This document shows, in pieces, positions 8,838 to 17,076 of a DNA stretch of 64,000 bases. The position numbers and the translations under genes were made by a program. How positions within the stretch are numbered: position 1 is the first letter of the stretch; every line of letters begins with the position of its first letter. Origin of the DNA: Clostridiaceae bacterium Marseille-Q4143 (GTDB taxonomy: Bacteria > Bacillota > Clostridia > Lachnospirales > Lachnospiraceae); assembly GCA_018228645.1 (NCBI GenBank), contig CP073693.1:1538501-1602500 (forward strand), written 5' to 3'. Under the pieces are notes generated by a model that saw nothing but the letters and a program-made list of their open reading frames with translations, did not search any database and had not been told where the DNA came from.

Positions 8838-10196
8838 ATGAAATGTTTTAACTGTGGAGCGGACCTTAAGGATTCCGAGTACTGCAGCCAGTGCGGTGCC
8901 GATGTAAAGCTGTACAGCAGGATGCTGAAGCTTTCCAATGCATACTATAACGAAGGTCTGGAGAAGGCAAAGGTACGCGACCTGTCGGGAGCAGTACTGG
9001 CATTGCGCGAAAGTCTGAAGATTAATAAAAAGAATACCAATGCAAGAAACCTTCTGGGACTGGTTTATTATGAGATGGGAATGGCTGTGGAAGCCCTGAC
9101 CCAGTGGATCATCAGCCGCAGTTTCCAGAGCAGCAAGAATATTGCAGATGAATATATAGAGTCCATTCAGAATAATCCGGCGCGGCTGGATACAGTAAAT
9201 ACCAGTCTGAGAAAATACAATCAGGCGCTGGTATATTGCCAGCAGGGAAGTTATGATCTGGCCATCATTCAGCTGAAAAAGGTGCTGTCGGTCAATGGCA
9301 AACTTCTGGACGCACATCTTCTTCTGGCTCTTCTCTATATGAAAGTGGAAAATTATGCGCGTGCCCGCAACGAGATTAAGAAAGTACTGGCAGTGGACTG
9401 TAATAATACACAGGCACTCCGGTATCTGAAAGAGCTGAACCGGGAGACCGATAAGGACCAGCCGAAGGAAGAAGAGAAGAATAAAGATTATATTGCTTAT
9501 ACAAGAGATAATGAGACGATCATCCAGCCGGTAGGAGTGAAGGACAATTCCGGATTCCATGCGATTCTGAATGTGGTGATCGGACTGGTCATCGGCGTGG
9601 CGGTGATGGGACTTCTCATCATGCCAGCTCTGCAGAGCAAGAAGAGTGGAGAACTCAATAAAGCAGTTGCCGAGTACAGTGATCAGGTGGATGCCAAGTC
9701 CGCAACGCTGGACAGCCTGAAGCAGGAGAATGAATCCCTGAAGCAGCAGGCAGAAGAGGCTACGAAGGCAGCCAGTGATGCAGCGGATAAGGTGAGCAGC
9801 TACGAAGAGCTTCTGAAAGCATATGCTTCCTATTCTGCCGGAGATTCTGCAGCAGCACTGCAGGAACTGGAAGCAATCAATCAGGATACCCTTTCTGATG
9901 ATGCAAAGACCTTGTATAGTTCTGTTTTCAGTGAAGTGGGTGTTACGGCAGTAAACGATCTTTACAAAACAGGATATGCGGCATATGAGAAGGGAGATTA
10001 TGATACGGCAATTGCCGATCTTGGAAAATGTTATGAACTGGATAATACCCAGGGAGATGCACTGTATTTCCTGGCAAGATCCTATCATAAATCCGGTGAC
10101 ACTGAGAATGCAAAAATTTATTACCAGAAAGTCATTGAAGAATTTCCGAACACAAGAAAAGCAACAGACGCAGAAGGTCTGATGAAGGGACTTTAG
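8838..10196 (+). CDS. Zinc-ribbon, TPR and single-membrane-span protein
   Basis: The 452-residue protein begins with a zinc ribbon (CFNC at 3-6, CSQC at about 16-19). Two or more TPR-like helix pairs follow, to about residue 200, then a charged linker. A single hydrophobic span lies near 238-260 (ILNVVIGLVIGVAVMGLLIM), then a Glu/Lys/Ala-rich coiled coil and further TPR repeats at the C-terminus. The topology suggests a cytoplasmic N-half and an extracellular C-half, possibly a scaffold across the membrane. The function is unknown. It ends just before a strong terminator, closing the valS-folC transcript. Confidence 0.8.
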   Translation: MKCFNCGADLKDSEYCSQCGADVKLYSRMLKLSNAYYNEGLEKAKVRDLSGAVLALRESLKINKKNTNARNLLGLVYYEMGMAVEALTQWIISRSFQSSKNIADEYIESIQNNPARLDTVNTSLRKYNQALVYCQQGSYDLAIIQLKKVLSVNGKLLDAHLLLALLYMKVENYARARNEIKKVLAVDCNNTQALRYLKELNRETDKDQPKEEEKNKDYIAYTRDNETIIQPVGVKDNSGFHAILNVVIGLVIGVAVMGLLIMPALQSKKSGELNKAVAEYSDQVDAKSATLDSLKQENESLKQQAEEATKAASDAADKVSSYEELLKAYASYSAGDSAAALQELEAINQDTLSDDAKTLYSSVFSEVGVTAVNDLYKTGYAAYEKGDYDTAIADLGKCYELDNTQGDALYFLARSYHKSGDTENAKIYYQKVIEEFPNTRKATDAEGLMKGL

Positions 10197-10216
10197 GAGA
10201 ACTGCCCTGAAGAAAG

Positions 10217-10252
10217 GGACGTTGTAATGCACAGCATTACAGCGTCCTTTTT
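10217..10252 (+). terminator. Rho-independent terminator after the TPR gene
   Basis: GGACGTTGTAATGC pairs with GCATTACAGCGTCC around a 3-nt loop, followed by TTTTT. It separates the valS-folC operon from the spoIIA genes. Confidence 0.92.
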
Positions 10253-10294
10253 CTTTGGAAAAAATGAAGCATGCAGCAGAAAGGAGAACTATTT

Positions 10295-10612
10295 ATGGAA
10301 ATGCTGGAACAAAAAGAAGGAAGGCTGATCGTCCATCTCCCGGGAGAACTGGATCATCATCATACAGAAAATATCCGGGCAGCGGTGGATCATATGATCC
10401 GCACGACACTTGTCGGAGAAGTGGAATTTGATTTTTCAGAAACCTTATTTATGGACAGTGCCGGAATCGGACTGTTAATAGGCAGATATCAGATGATGCA
10501 GGCATTTCATGGGCGGATATTGATCAGCCATGTAAATGAGCAGATTGAAAGAATTCTGGAATTATCCGGTATAGAAAAATATATCCGGCTTGAGAAGGAG
10601 GAGACCAGATGA
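10295..10612 (+). CDS. spoIIAA: Anti-sigma-F factor antagonist SpoIIAA
   Basis: SpoIIAA is the STAS-domain switch protein that frees sigma-F in the forespore by binding SpoIIAB. The 105-residue protein carries the phosphorylation-site motif MDSAGIGLLIGRY, with Ser55 as the probable target of SpoIIAB kinase. The ATG at 10295 has AAAGGAG 8 nt upstream; an in-frame ATG eight codons earlier would contain that ribosome-binding site. It is the first gene of the spoIIAA-spoIIAB-sigF operon. No sigma-H promoter was recognised in the short gap after the terminator. Confidence 0.96.
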   Translation: MEMLEQKEGRLIVHLPGELDHHHTENIRAAVDHMIRTTLVGEVEFDFSETLFMDSAGIGLLIGRYQMMQAFHGRILISHVNEQIERILELSGIEKYIRLEKEETR

Positions 10613-11037
10613 AAAACGAGATGACACTGGCATTTGACAGTATTTCAGAGAATGAAGCTTTTGCACGGGTGGCGGTATCCGCGTTCATCACGCAGTTGAA
10701 TCCGACACTGGAGGAGGTAGCAGATATTAGAACAGCAGTGTCGGAGGCGGTGACCAATGCCATTATCCATGGATATCCGGATGAAGTCCGGACGGTGATT
10801 GTGCGTGCCAGACTTACGGATCAGCTGCTGGAACTCTGGGTGAGTGATGAGGGAACCGGAATTGCGAACGTACAAAAAGCAATGGAACCTTTGTACACAA
10901 CCAGGCCGGAGCTGGAGCGATCCGGAATGGGTTTTATGTTTATGGAAGCATTTATGGATCAGATTCATGTGGAGTCTGCACCCGGCGTCGGGACGACGGT
11001 CTATATGAAAAAGCAGATCGGGCATCAGGATACATAA
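10609..11037 (+). CDS. spoIIAB: Anti-sigma-F factor and kinase SpoIIAB
   Basis: SpoIIAB binds and inhibits sigma-F and phosphorylates SpoIIAA. The 142-residue GHKL ATPase shows the N box (EAVTNAIIHGY), the G1 box (DEGTGI) and the G2-like SGMGFMFME. Its ATG overlaps the spoIIAA stop (ATGA), indicating translational coupling. Confidence 0.96.
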   Translation: MKNEMTLAFDSISENEAFARVAVSAFITQLNPTLEEVADIRTAVSEAVTNAIIHGYPDEVRTVIVRARLTDQLLELWVSDEGTGIANVQKAMEPLYTTRPELERSGMGFMFMEAFMDQIHVESAPGVGTTVYMKKQIGHQDT

Positions 11038-11056
11038 CAGGAGGATTCATATCTTT

Positions 11057-11779
11057 ATGGAAGACACGATGTTTCTGATAGAAAGATCGCACCATGGGGA
11101 TAAGGAAGCCAGAGAAATACTGGTGCAGGAAAATACAGGACTGGTATGGAGTATTGTCCGGCGCTATATGGGGAGAGGCACGGACAGCGAGGATCTGTTT
11201 CAGATCGGAATTATGGGATTGATCAAGGCAATTGATAAATTTGATCTGTCCTACCAGGTGAAGTTTTCTACCTATGCGGTGCCGATGATCGCAGGGGAAA
11301 TCCGAAGATTTTTGAGGGATGACGGTATTGTTAAGGTCAGCCGCACACTGAAAGAAAACAGTTGGAAGATCCGGAGGGAGTCAGACCTGTTCCGTCAGAG
11401 AAAAGGAAGGGAGCCGACTGTGAATGAACTGCAGGAGTGTACCGGGATGACGCCGGAGGAGATCGTACAGGCCATGGATTTTTCTGTGGAAGTGGATTCC
11501 ATCGACCGTACTGTCCGTCAGAGTGATGGAAGTGAGATCAGCCTTCTGGACAGGCTGCAGGTAGAAAATACCAGGACCGAGGAACTTCTGAATCGGGTGA
11601 TGCTTGAGCAGCTTCTGGCGGAACTGCCGGAGAAAGAGAGAAGACTGATTATTATGAGATATTTGCAGGATCGTTCCCAGACAGAAGTGGCACGGATGAT
11701 GGGAGTGTCCCAGGTACAGGTGAGCCGTCTGGAAAAGAAGATTCTGAAACAGATGAGGGAGAGACTGACCGGGGAATAA
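11057..11779 (+). CDS. sigF: RNA polymerase sigma-F factor (early forespore)
   Basis: Sigma-F directs forespore gene expression after asymmetric division. The 240-residue protein has a sigma-70 region 2 (DLFQIGIMGLIKAIDKFD, then FSTYAVPMIAGEIRRFLRDD), region 3 and region 4 with a helix-turn-helix near the end (RSQTEVARMMGVSQVQVSRL). It follows spoIIAB by 19 nt with CAGGAGGA upstream. Spacing to the ATG at 11057 is a little long. Confidence 0.95.
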   Translation: MEDTMFLIERSHHGDKEAREILVQENTGLVWSIVRRYMGRGTDSEDLFQIGIMGLIKAIDKFDLSYQVKFSTYAVPMIAGEIRRFLRDDGIVKVSRTLKENSWKIRRESDLFRQRKGREPTVNELQECTGMTPEEIVQAMDFSVEVDSIDRTVRQSDGSEISLLDRLQVENTRTEELLNRVMLEQLLAELPEKERRLIIMRYLQDRSQTEVARMMGVSQVQVSRLEKKILKQMRERLTGE

Positions 11780-11828
11780 ATCCGGTCAAAATAGCACATA
11801 CTTGTGGAAAACGAAAGGCGGTGCAGGT

Positions 11829-12455
11829 ATGAGTGAGATTCTGTATATGAAAATAGAACGGAACAGCCGGGTAACACATGCAGATGTGAGACTTGGAGAT
11901 GTGGCAGGGCTGGAGTGCGTGAACCGCTCTGTCACGGCCAGACTGAATGCAATGAGAATTCTCCGGTTCCGGGAGCAGGAAGTGAAGCGGTATGTCATAT
12001 CTGTCATGAAGGTGATCGAGATGATTCATGAACTGTATCCGCAACTGGAAATACAGAACCTGGGAGAATCAGAATTCATTGTGGAATACGATACTTCGGT
12101 GCAGAAATCGGAAATTCTGGAAATCGTAAAAGTGGCAGTACTGTGTGTATTGATATTCATCGGTTCCGCATTCTCTATTATGGTATTTAACAATGATGTG
12201 GGTGTTGATGATGTCTTTGCCAGGACCTATGAGCTCCTGACTGGACAGCCATCCAGTGGATATACAGTGATGGAACTGATGTATTCGGTGGGGATTGCCG
12301 TTGGCGTAATCGTTTTTTACAATCATTTTGGAAAAAAAAGATTTACGGATGATCCGACACCGATAGAAGTGCAGATGCGTCTGTATGAGGACGATGTGAA
12401 TACCGCGCTGGCCGCGGAAAGCAGCCGGAGGAATAAAACCATTGATGTGGATTAG
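11829..12455 (+). CDS. spoVAA: Stage V sporulation protein AA
   Basis: SpoVA proteins form the dipicolinic acid channel used in spore maturation and germination. This 208-residue protein has a soluble N-terminal half and two hydrophobic spans near 100-125 and 155-175, as in SpoVAA. The ATG at 11829 is preferred because AAAGGCGG precedes it; a TTG nine codons upstream is weaker. It lies 49 nt after sigF, the same order as in Bacillus. Confidence 0.9.
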   Translation: MSEILYMKIERNSRVTHADVRLGDVAGLECVNRSVTARLNAMRILRFREQEVKRYVISVMKVIEMIHELYPQLEIQNLGESEFIVEYDTSVQKSEILEIVKVAVLCVLIFIGSAFSIMVFNNDVGVDDVFARTYELLTGQPSSGYTVMELMYSVGIAVGVIVFYNHFGKKRFTDDPTPIEVQMRLYEDDVNTALAAESSRRNKTIDVD

Positions 12456-12864
12456 GATGATTTTTCTGCCCGGGATGGTTGGTCTTGCCAGCGGTCTTGC
12501 AGTGGCAGGTGGCATGTTCGCGCTTCTGATTGCGCTGGGAGTAATTGCAAGATTTGCAGGAAAGACCAATACGGCATCCTGGATACTTTATTATGAGGAT
12601 GCCGCCGCATTGGGCGGCATTTTCGGAAATCTGTTCAGTCTGTATCAGTTCCGTATCCCGGTTGGAATTACCGGAGCTGCATTATTTGGGTTGTTTTCCG
12701 GAATCTTTACCGGTACCTGGGCCATGGCTCTCACAGAGATCGTAGATGCTGTCCCGATCTTCACCAGACGAATCCATCTGAAAGAAGGAATTCCATGGCT
12801 CATTCTTGCCATGGCTCTGGGACGGAGTCTGGGAGCATGGCTGCATGCCCGTTTCGGTTATTGA
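12445..12864 (+). CDS. spoVAB: Stage V sporulation protein AB
   Basis: The 139-residue, strongly hydrophobic protein has about four membrane spans and a conserved Gly/Ala-rich start (GLASGLAVAGGMFALLIALG). It overlaps the spoVAA end. GGAGG lies 13 nt before this ATG and 10 nt before an in-frame TTG at 12442, so either start is possible. Its last 7 nt overlap the convergent ABC-F gene. spoVAC and spoVAD do not follow here as they do in Bacillus. Confidence 0.9.
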   Translation: MWIRMIFLPGMVGLASGLAVAGGMFALLIALGVIARFAGKTNTASWILYYEDAAALGGIFGNLFSLYQFRIPVGITGAALFGLFSGIFTGTWAMALTEIVDAVPIFTRRIHLKEGIPWLILAMALGRSLGAWLHARFGY

Positions 12865-14714
12865 ACATCCGGTTCCGGGTGAAACTCATCCCACTTGTCG
12901 TACCAGGCAAGGCAGGCGGCGGTATACTGTTCATTCAGACGATCCAGGGTTTCCTGCCAGAGAGAGGCTGAAGCAGGATCTGTCCAGGAAAGATATTCAT
13001 CGTATGTATTCCAGTGTTGTGTCAGTGCTTCCTGCACCTGTTCCACAGGTTCAAAGGACAGTCGGAGCTGCCAGTCTTCATAAGCATGCTCCGTATCCTG
13101 CTCACGCAGACGGTGACGCTCCGGAAGAGGCACGCTCTGAAGACCGCTTATGAGGGCCTGCTCTTCCGCACGGATACAGGCGGCGGGATCGGCGGCCGCT
13201 GCTCTGGCTTTCCGTTCCAGATAATGCTCATAGCCGAAGGGATAGTAAAGTACGGAATGGTCATCAAAGATCAGCAGAGATTCGGCTACCTGACGGATAA
13301 AATACCGGTCATGGGATACGAAGAGCAGGGTGCCGGTATAGGCCTGAAATGCGGATTCCAGGGTTTCTCTGGCGGGAATGTCCATGTGGTTGGTCGGCTC
13401 ATCCAGCAGAAAGAAATTCGGCCTGCTCTGGAAAAGCTCGGCCAGTACCAGACGGGATTTTTCACCGCCGGACAGGGAAGAGACTTTTTTGGAAGCTGCT
13501 TTTCCGGAGAAAAGGAATGCCCCGAGAATCTGCCGGACATCCTTCTCTGTAAGAGACGGAAACAGTTCATGGAAATGTTCCGCCACGGTGAGATCGGAAG
13601 AAAGAGCAGCGGTCTGCTGGTCAAAATATCCGATCAGGACATTGAGCCCCAGGCTGCAGGTACCTTTTACCGGCGGCAGCAGTCCGGCGGCCGTTTTCAG
13701 AAAAGTAGACTTTCCGGCACCGTTGGGACCGATGATACCGATCTTCTGTCCGCGTCGAATTCGCAGGGATAATTCCAGCAAAGCCCTGTCATAACCGATC
13801 TGCAAATGTTCTGCTTCCAGTACCCATTTGGCACTACGGATTTCCGGGTCAATGGAACCGGTGAAAATATGTGCGTCATCTTCGACAGGTTTTTCCACCT
13901 TCGGCATCCGCTCCAGAATTTTTTTCCGGGAGCGTGCAAAGGCGGCTTTTTTCGGTTTATGTTTAAAGCGTTCGATGAGTTCTTCCAGACGTTCGATTTC
14001 TTCCTGCTGCTGTTTCCATGCTTTGGCCTGAAGGGAGTGTTCTTTTTGTTTCTGCGCCTTAAAAGAGGAGTAATTTCCAACATAGCGGTGCAGTTTCCGG
14101 TTCTGAAATTCCCAGACGGTATCTGCCGTGCGGTCCAGGAAAAAGCGGTCATGGGATACCATAACGACAGCTCCCGGATAACTGCGCAGATAATCTTCCA
14201 GCCATTCAATGGTCTCTACATCCAGATGGTTGGTCGGTTCATCCAGCAGCAGGAGATCCGGTTTCAGCAGAAGCAGACGGATCATTGCGATTTTAGTCTG
14301 TTCGCCTCCGGAAAACTGTTCAAGCCGCTTCTTTTTATCTTCCTTTGTAAAACCAAAGCCGGTAAAGACCCGGTCGTATTCCTGCTCCCATGCGAAACGC
14401 TCCCGGTCCCATTTATCCGGACAGGGGCAGCATTTCAGAAGTTCTTTTTCCACCGTGACGGACAGATCGGAAAATGCCTGCTGGGACAAAAAACCGGTGG
14501 TTGTTTTTCTGGAAGTATAGATTTCCGGGGAAATACTTTTATCGTCCCGGTCAAGTGCCAGTTCACCGGCAAGAAGCCGAAGCAGGGTAGTCTTACCGCA
14601 TCCGTTTCTGCCGATGACGGCAATTTTTTCGTTTCCGCGGATTTCAAAATGAAAATGGGACAGAACCGTCTGACCGCCGATGCTTAAGGTTCCGTCCTGA
14701 ATCTGTAACAGCAT
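12858..14714 (-). CDS. ABC-F family ATPase (translation factor or ribosome protection protein)
   Basis: ABC-F proteins have two ABC domains and no membrane part; they act on the ribosome, some giving resistance to 50S antibiotics. Here domain 1 has GRNGCGKTT, FSGGEQTK and LLLDEPTNHLD. A basic, helical linker spans roughly 206-275. Domain 2 has GPNGAGKST, LSGGEKSRL and FLLDEPTNHMD, followed by a C-terminal extension of about 130 residues. The ATG at 14714 has AGGAG just upstream. The gene sits between two halves of the spoVA set on the opposite or same strand. Whether it is a resistance gene cannot be told from this sequence. Confidence 0.9.
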   Translation of the reverse strand: MLLQIQDGTLSIGGQTVLSHFHFEIRGNEKIAVIGRNGCGKTTLLRLLAGELALDRDDKSISPEIYTSRKTTTGFLSQQAFSDLSVTVEKELLKCCPCPDKWDRERFAWEQEYDRVFTGFGFTKEDKKKRLEQFSGGEQTKIAMIRLLLLKPDLLLLDEPTNHLDVETIEWLEDYLRSYPGAVVMVSHDRFFLDRTADTVWEFQNRKLHRYVGNYSSFKAQKQKEHSLQAKAWKQQQEEIERLEELIERFKHKPKKAAFARSRKKILERMPKVEKPVEDDAHIFTGSIDPEIRSAKWVLEAEHLQIGYDRALLELSLRIRRGQKIGIIGPNGAGKSTFLKTAAGLLPPVKGTCSLGLNVLIGYFDQQTAALSSDLTVAEHFHELFPSLTEKDVRQILGAFLFSGKAASKKVSSLSGGEKSRLVLAELFQSRPNFFLLDEPTNHMDIPARETLESAFQAYTGTLLFVSHDRYFIRQVAESLLIFDDHSVLYYPFGYEHYLERKARAAAADPAACIRAEEQALISGLQSVPLPERHRLREQDTEHAYEDWQLRLSFEPVEQVQEALTQHWNTYDEYLSWTDPASASLWQETLDRLNEQYTAACLAWYDKWDEFHPEPDVQ

Positions 14715-14731
14715 AATGTCTCCTGTATGAA

Positions 14732-14747
14732 AGTGTCTGTGGACACT
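14732..14747 (-). promoter_or_regulatory. Small hairpin in the ABC-F leader
   Basis: AGTGTC and GACACT pair around TGTG between the promoter and the ribosome-binding site of the ABC-F gene. It could influence translation, but no terminator partner is seen. Confidence 0.35.
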
Positions 14748-14763
14748 GTAGTTCTCTTACGTA

Positions 14764-14792
14764 AATATAGCAGAAAGAGGGCAGCGTTACAA
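14764..14792 (-). promoter_or_regulatory. Sigma-A promoter for the ABC-F gene
   Basis: On the minus strand TTGTAA and TATATT are 17 nt apart. The -35 box overlaps the stop codon of spoVAC, so the ABC-F gene can be expressed outside sporulation. Confidence 0.65.
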
Positions 14793-15236
14793 GAATAACC
14801 AGAAGATCAGTCCCAGAATCCAGGAGGTGACAACACCGTAAAGAATAACGGGACCGGCGATGGTGAAGATCTTGGAACCGATTCCGAAGACCTGTCCTTC
14901 CTTCTTGTATTCGATGGCGGCTGAGGCAACGCCGTTGGCAAACCCGGTGATGGGAACGAGAGCGCCGGCTCCGCCCCATTTAGCAATGGAGGGGTAGAGG
15001 TTAAAGCCGGTCAGAAGGACGCTTAAGAGAACGAGAAGAATGGAACACCAGGTTCCGGCAGCCTCCTCTTCAAGCCCCATGGACAGACCGGTGTTGATAA
15101 GAAACTGTCCCAGTACACAGATGAGTCCCCCAGTGAGAAATGCTTTTCCCATTTCCAGCGGCAGGCTGTGGGTGGGCGTAACTTCCTTGATATATTTCTG
15201 ATACTTCTGTTTCTGTTCTTCATTGAGACTGTTCAT
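14787..15236 (-). CDS. spoVAC: Stage V sporulation protein AC
   Basis: SpoVAC is a membrane subunit of the dipicolinic acid channel. The 149-residue protein has a hydrophilic start and then several spans, with the family motif GAGALVPITGFANGVASAAI and KEGQVFGIGSKIFTIAGPVI. The ATG at 15236 has AAAGGAG 8 nt upstream. SpoVAE is a shorter relative; the hydrophilic N-terminus and KEG segment favour SpoVAC. It lies 13 nt downstream of spoVAD, the reverse of the usual AC-AD order. Confidence 0.85.
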   Translation of the reverse strand: MNSLNEEQKQKYQKYIKEVTPTHSLPLEMGKAFLTGGLICVLGQFLINTGLSMGLEEEAAGTWCSILLVLLSVLLTGFNLYPSIAKWGGAGALVPITGFANGVASAAIEYKKEGQVFGIGSKIFTIAGPVILYGVVTSWILGLIFWLFL

Positions 15237-15249
15237 TGAAAATCTCCTT

Positions 15250-16278
15250 TCAACAATGTTCCAGCACGATGCCATGGGCAATGCCGGGGATGGACTGACC
15301 TTCATTGAAGCTGACTTTGGATAAAAGAGCCCCGGTCGGGAGAAAGAGCACCCGTTTCCATTCGCCGCGTCTGAGCTTTGGCAGAATATAGGCTGCCAGC
15401 ACAGACGCGGAACAGCCGCAGCCGGAGCCGCCGGCGTGAGTATCCTGGGTATCCGGGTCATAGATCAGGATGCCGCAGTCTTCGTGACGGTCACCAGGTT
15501 CAATATTCTGTTCCCGCAGGAGATCCTTTAAAATAGTCTGTCCGACGCTGCCCAGATCACCGGTAATGATCCGGTCATAATCTTCGACGGTTCTGCCTGT
15601 ATCATGGAGATGCCGGGCAATTGTATCAGCTGCTGCAGGTGCCATGGCGGCACCCATATGCATGGAATCTTTCACCCCATAATCCACGATTTTTCCGGTG
15701 GTGATTCCGGTGATACGGACAGATGAAGGGGAAGAGGACAGGAAGTCTTCGGAGGCAAGGAGAAAGGCTCCCGCGCCGGTAACCGTCCAGGTAGTTGACA
15801 GAGGACGCTGTCCGGCATACTCCAGGGGAAATCGAAATTCCTTTTCCGCACTGGCAAAATGACTGGAAGTCAGTGCCATCACACATCCGGCATAACCGGC
15901 ACTGATACACATGGCAGCCAGAGAGAGGCTTTCACCGCAGGTGGAACAGGCACCGTAGAGTCCGAACAGCGGAATCTGCAGTTCCATGATGCCGTAAGAG
16001 GTGGCGATGCCCTGGGCCAGAAGATCCCCGGCAAAAAGATAGCGGACTTCTTCTTCCGTGAGACCCGTTTTTTCCAGTACTTTTCGGGCGGTCCGAAGCT
16101 GCAGCTCGCTTTCTGCCTCCTCCCATGTGTTTTTGCCGAATTTTGGATCTTCCTCGATACAGTCGAAGAGATGTCCGAGCGGTCCGTCACTTTCTTTGCT
16201 TCCGACGATGGAAGCTGCCCCGATGATACGGGGAGGACGGTCAAAGAGCAGAGTTGCTTTTCCGGTAATCTGTGCCAT
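15250..16278 (-). CDS. spoVAD: Stage V sporulation protein AD
   Basis: SpoVAD is a thiolase-fold protein that binds dipicolinic acid for the SpoVA channel. The 342-residue protein has the expected opening (RPPRIIGAASIVGSKESDGP) and the GACSTCGESL segment at the former thiolase active site. AAAGGAAGG precedes the ATG. Upstream on the minus strand, CAAACTA resembles a sigma-G -10 box, which would suit forespore expression, but the -35 match is poor. Confidence 0.95.
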   Translation of the reverse strand: MAQITGKATLLFDRPPRIIGAASIVGSKESDGPLGHLFDCIEEDPKFGKNTWEEAESELQLRTARKVLEKTGLTEEEVRYLFAGDLLAQGIATSYGIMELQIPLFGLYGACSTCGESLSLAAMCISAGYAGCVMALTSSHFASAEKEFRFPLEYAGQRPLSTTWTVTGAGAFLLASEDFLSSSPSSVRITGITTGKIVDYGVKDSMHMGAAMAPAAADTIARHLHDTGRTVEDYDRIITGDLGSVGQTILKDLLREQNIEPGDRHEDCGILIYDPDTQDTHAGGSGCGCSASVLAAYILPKLRRGEWKRVLFLPTGALLSKVSFNEGQSIPGIAHGIVLEHC

Positions 16279-16335
16279 ACAAGAACCTTCCTTTCTAATA
16301 TTTATCTATAGTTTGTGTAAATTTTCAAAAAATAG

Positions 16336-16364
16336 TGCACAAAATGAAAAAAATGTGGTATGCT
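16336..16364 (+). promoter_or_regulatory. Possible promoter for the phospholipase C-like gene
   Basis: TGCACA (16336-16341) and TATGCT (16359-16364) are 17 nt apart, 35 nt before the next start. Confidence 0.5.
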
Positions 16365-16399
16365 GATTACAGTTTTGGGCAAATGAGAGAGGAGAATAT

Positions 16400-16978
16400 A
16401 TGAGAAAAAAGTCGCATATTGCACTGGCAGGTTTTCTGGTACAGGGAATGGACAATGAGGTACTGAACCACAGATGGAAATCTTTCTATTTTGGGAATGT
16501 GCTCCCGGATTGTAAATGGTCATTCGTGACTATGCGCCATGAGTATGACGGAACTTTTGAGATGACAGCAGCGCTTTTGAAGTCACTGGCAGAGGAGAGT
16601 GGTTACTGGTCCATGGATACGGCATCTTTTGTGACTGATCTGGGGCAGGTATTTCATTTTCTGGCAGATTATTTTACGTATCCTCACAATGCCCATTATC
16701 CGGGAAATATCAAAGATCACTGCACTTATGAAAATCAGCTGAAACATGGATTGAGGGCATACATCCGCAGCGGACGCGCCGTGTTCGCAGGAGGGTGCCA
16801 CAGACGGCTGAATTCCGTGGATGACATTTTGGACTATATCCGCGAGATGCATGACGAATATATGAGACAGCCGGGAAGTGTGGAGAATGACTGCAAATAT
16901 ATTACGACAGTCTGCTCCAATGTACTGGTTTCTCTTCCGCAGTTTGCAGGTGTGGCAGCGATGGCATACGCAGGCTGA
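16400..16978 (+). CDS. Zinc-dependent phospholipase C family protein
   Basis: The 192-residue protein has the spaced His and Asp residues of the Zn_dep_PLPC fold: SH near the start, GNVLPD, a MRHEYD segment, and HFLADYFTYPHNAHYP in the middle. No signal peptide is visible, so unlike secreted alpha-toxin it is probably cytoplasmic. Relatives occur widely in Clostridia with unknown substrates. GGAG precedes the ATG. It stands alone between spoVAD and a terminator. Confidence 0.8.
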   Translation: MRKKSHIALAGFLVQGMDNEVLNHRWKSFYFGNVLPDCKWSFVTMRHEYDGTFEMTAALLKSLAEESGYWSMDTASFVTDLGQVFHFLADYFTYPHNAHYPGNIKDHCTYENQLKHGLRAYIRSGRAVFAGGCHRRLNSVDDILDYIREMHDEYMRQPGSVENDCKYITTVCSNVLVSLPQFAGVAAMAYAG

Positions 16979-16981
16979 TGG

Positions 16982-17051
16982 AAAGACCGCATTGCAGGCG
17001 GAGAACTTTTGCAGAATGTAAATGTCCTCCTGCCGGCTGCGGTCTTTTTTT
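16982..17051 (+). terminator. Terminator-like hairpin directly upstream of addB
   Basis: AAAGACCGCA (16982-16991) pairs with TGCGGTCTTT (17038-17047), with a further GCAGG/CCTGC inner stem and a run of seven T. It ends the phospholipase-like gene. Only 25 nt separate it from addB. Confidence 0.85.
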
Positions 17052-17076
17052 ATCAGAAAGCAAAAGGAGAAAAAAG

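Noticed and set aside
8808..10232. Minus-strand frame of 474 codons opposite the zinc-ribbon/TPR gene
   Set aside because: Cys/Ile/Leu-rich shadow translation of a repeat-containing gene on the other strand; no start site.
13806..14687. Plus-strand frame of 293 codons opposite the ABC-F gene
   Set aside because: The minus-strand frame has all ABC-F motifs; the plus frame reads as Phe-rich noise.
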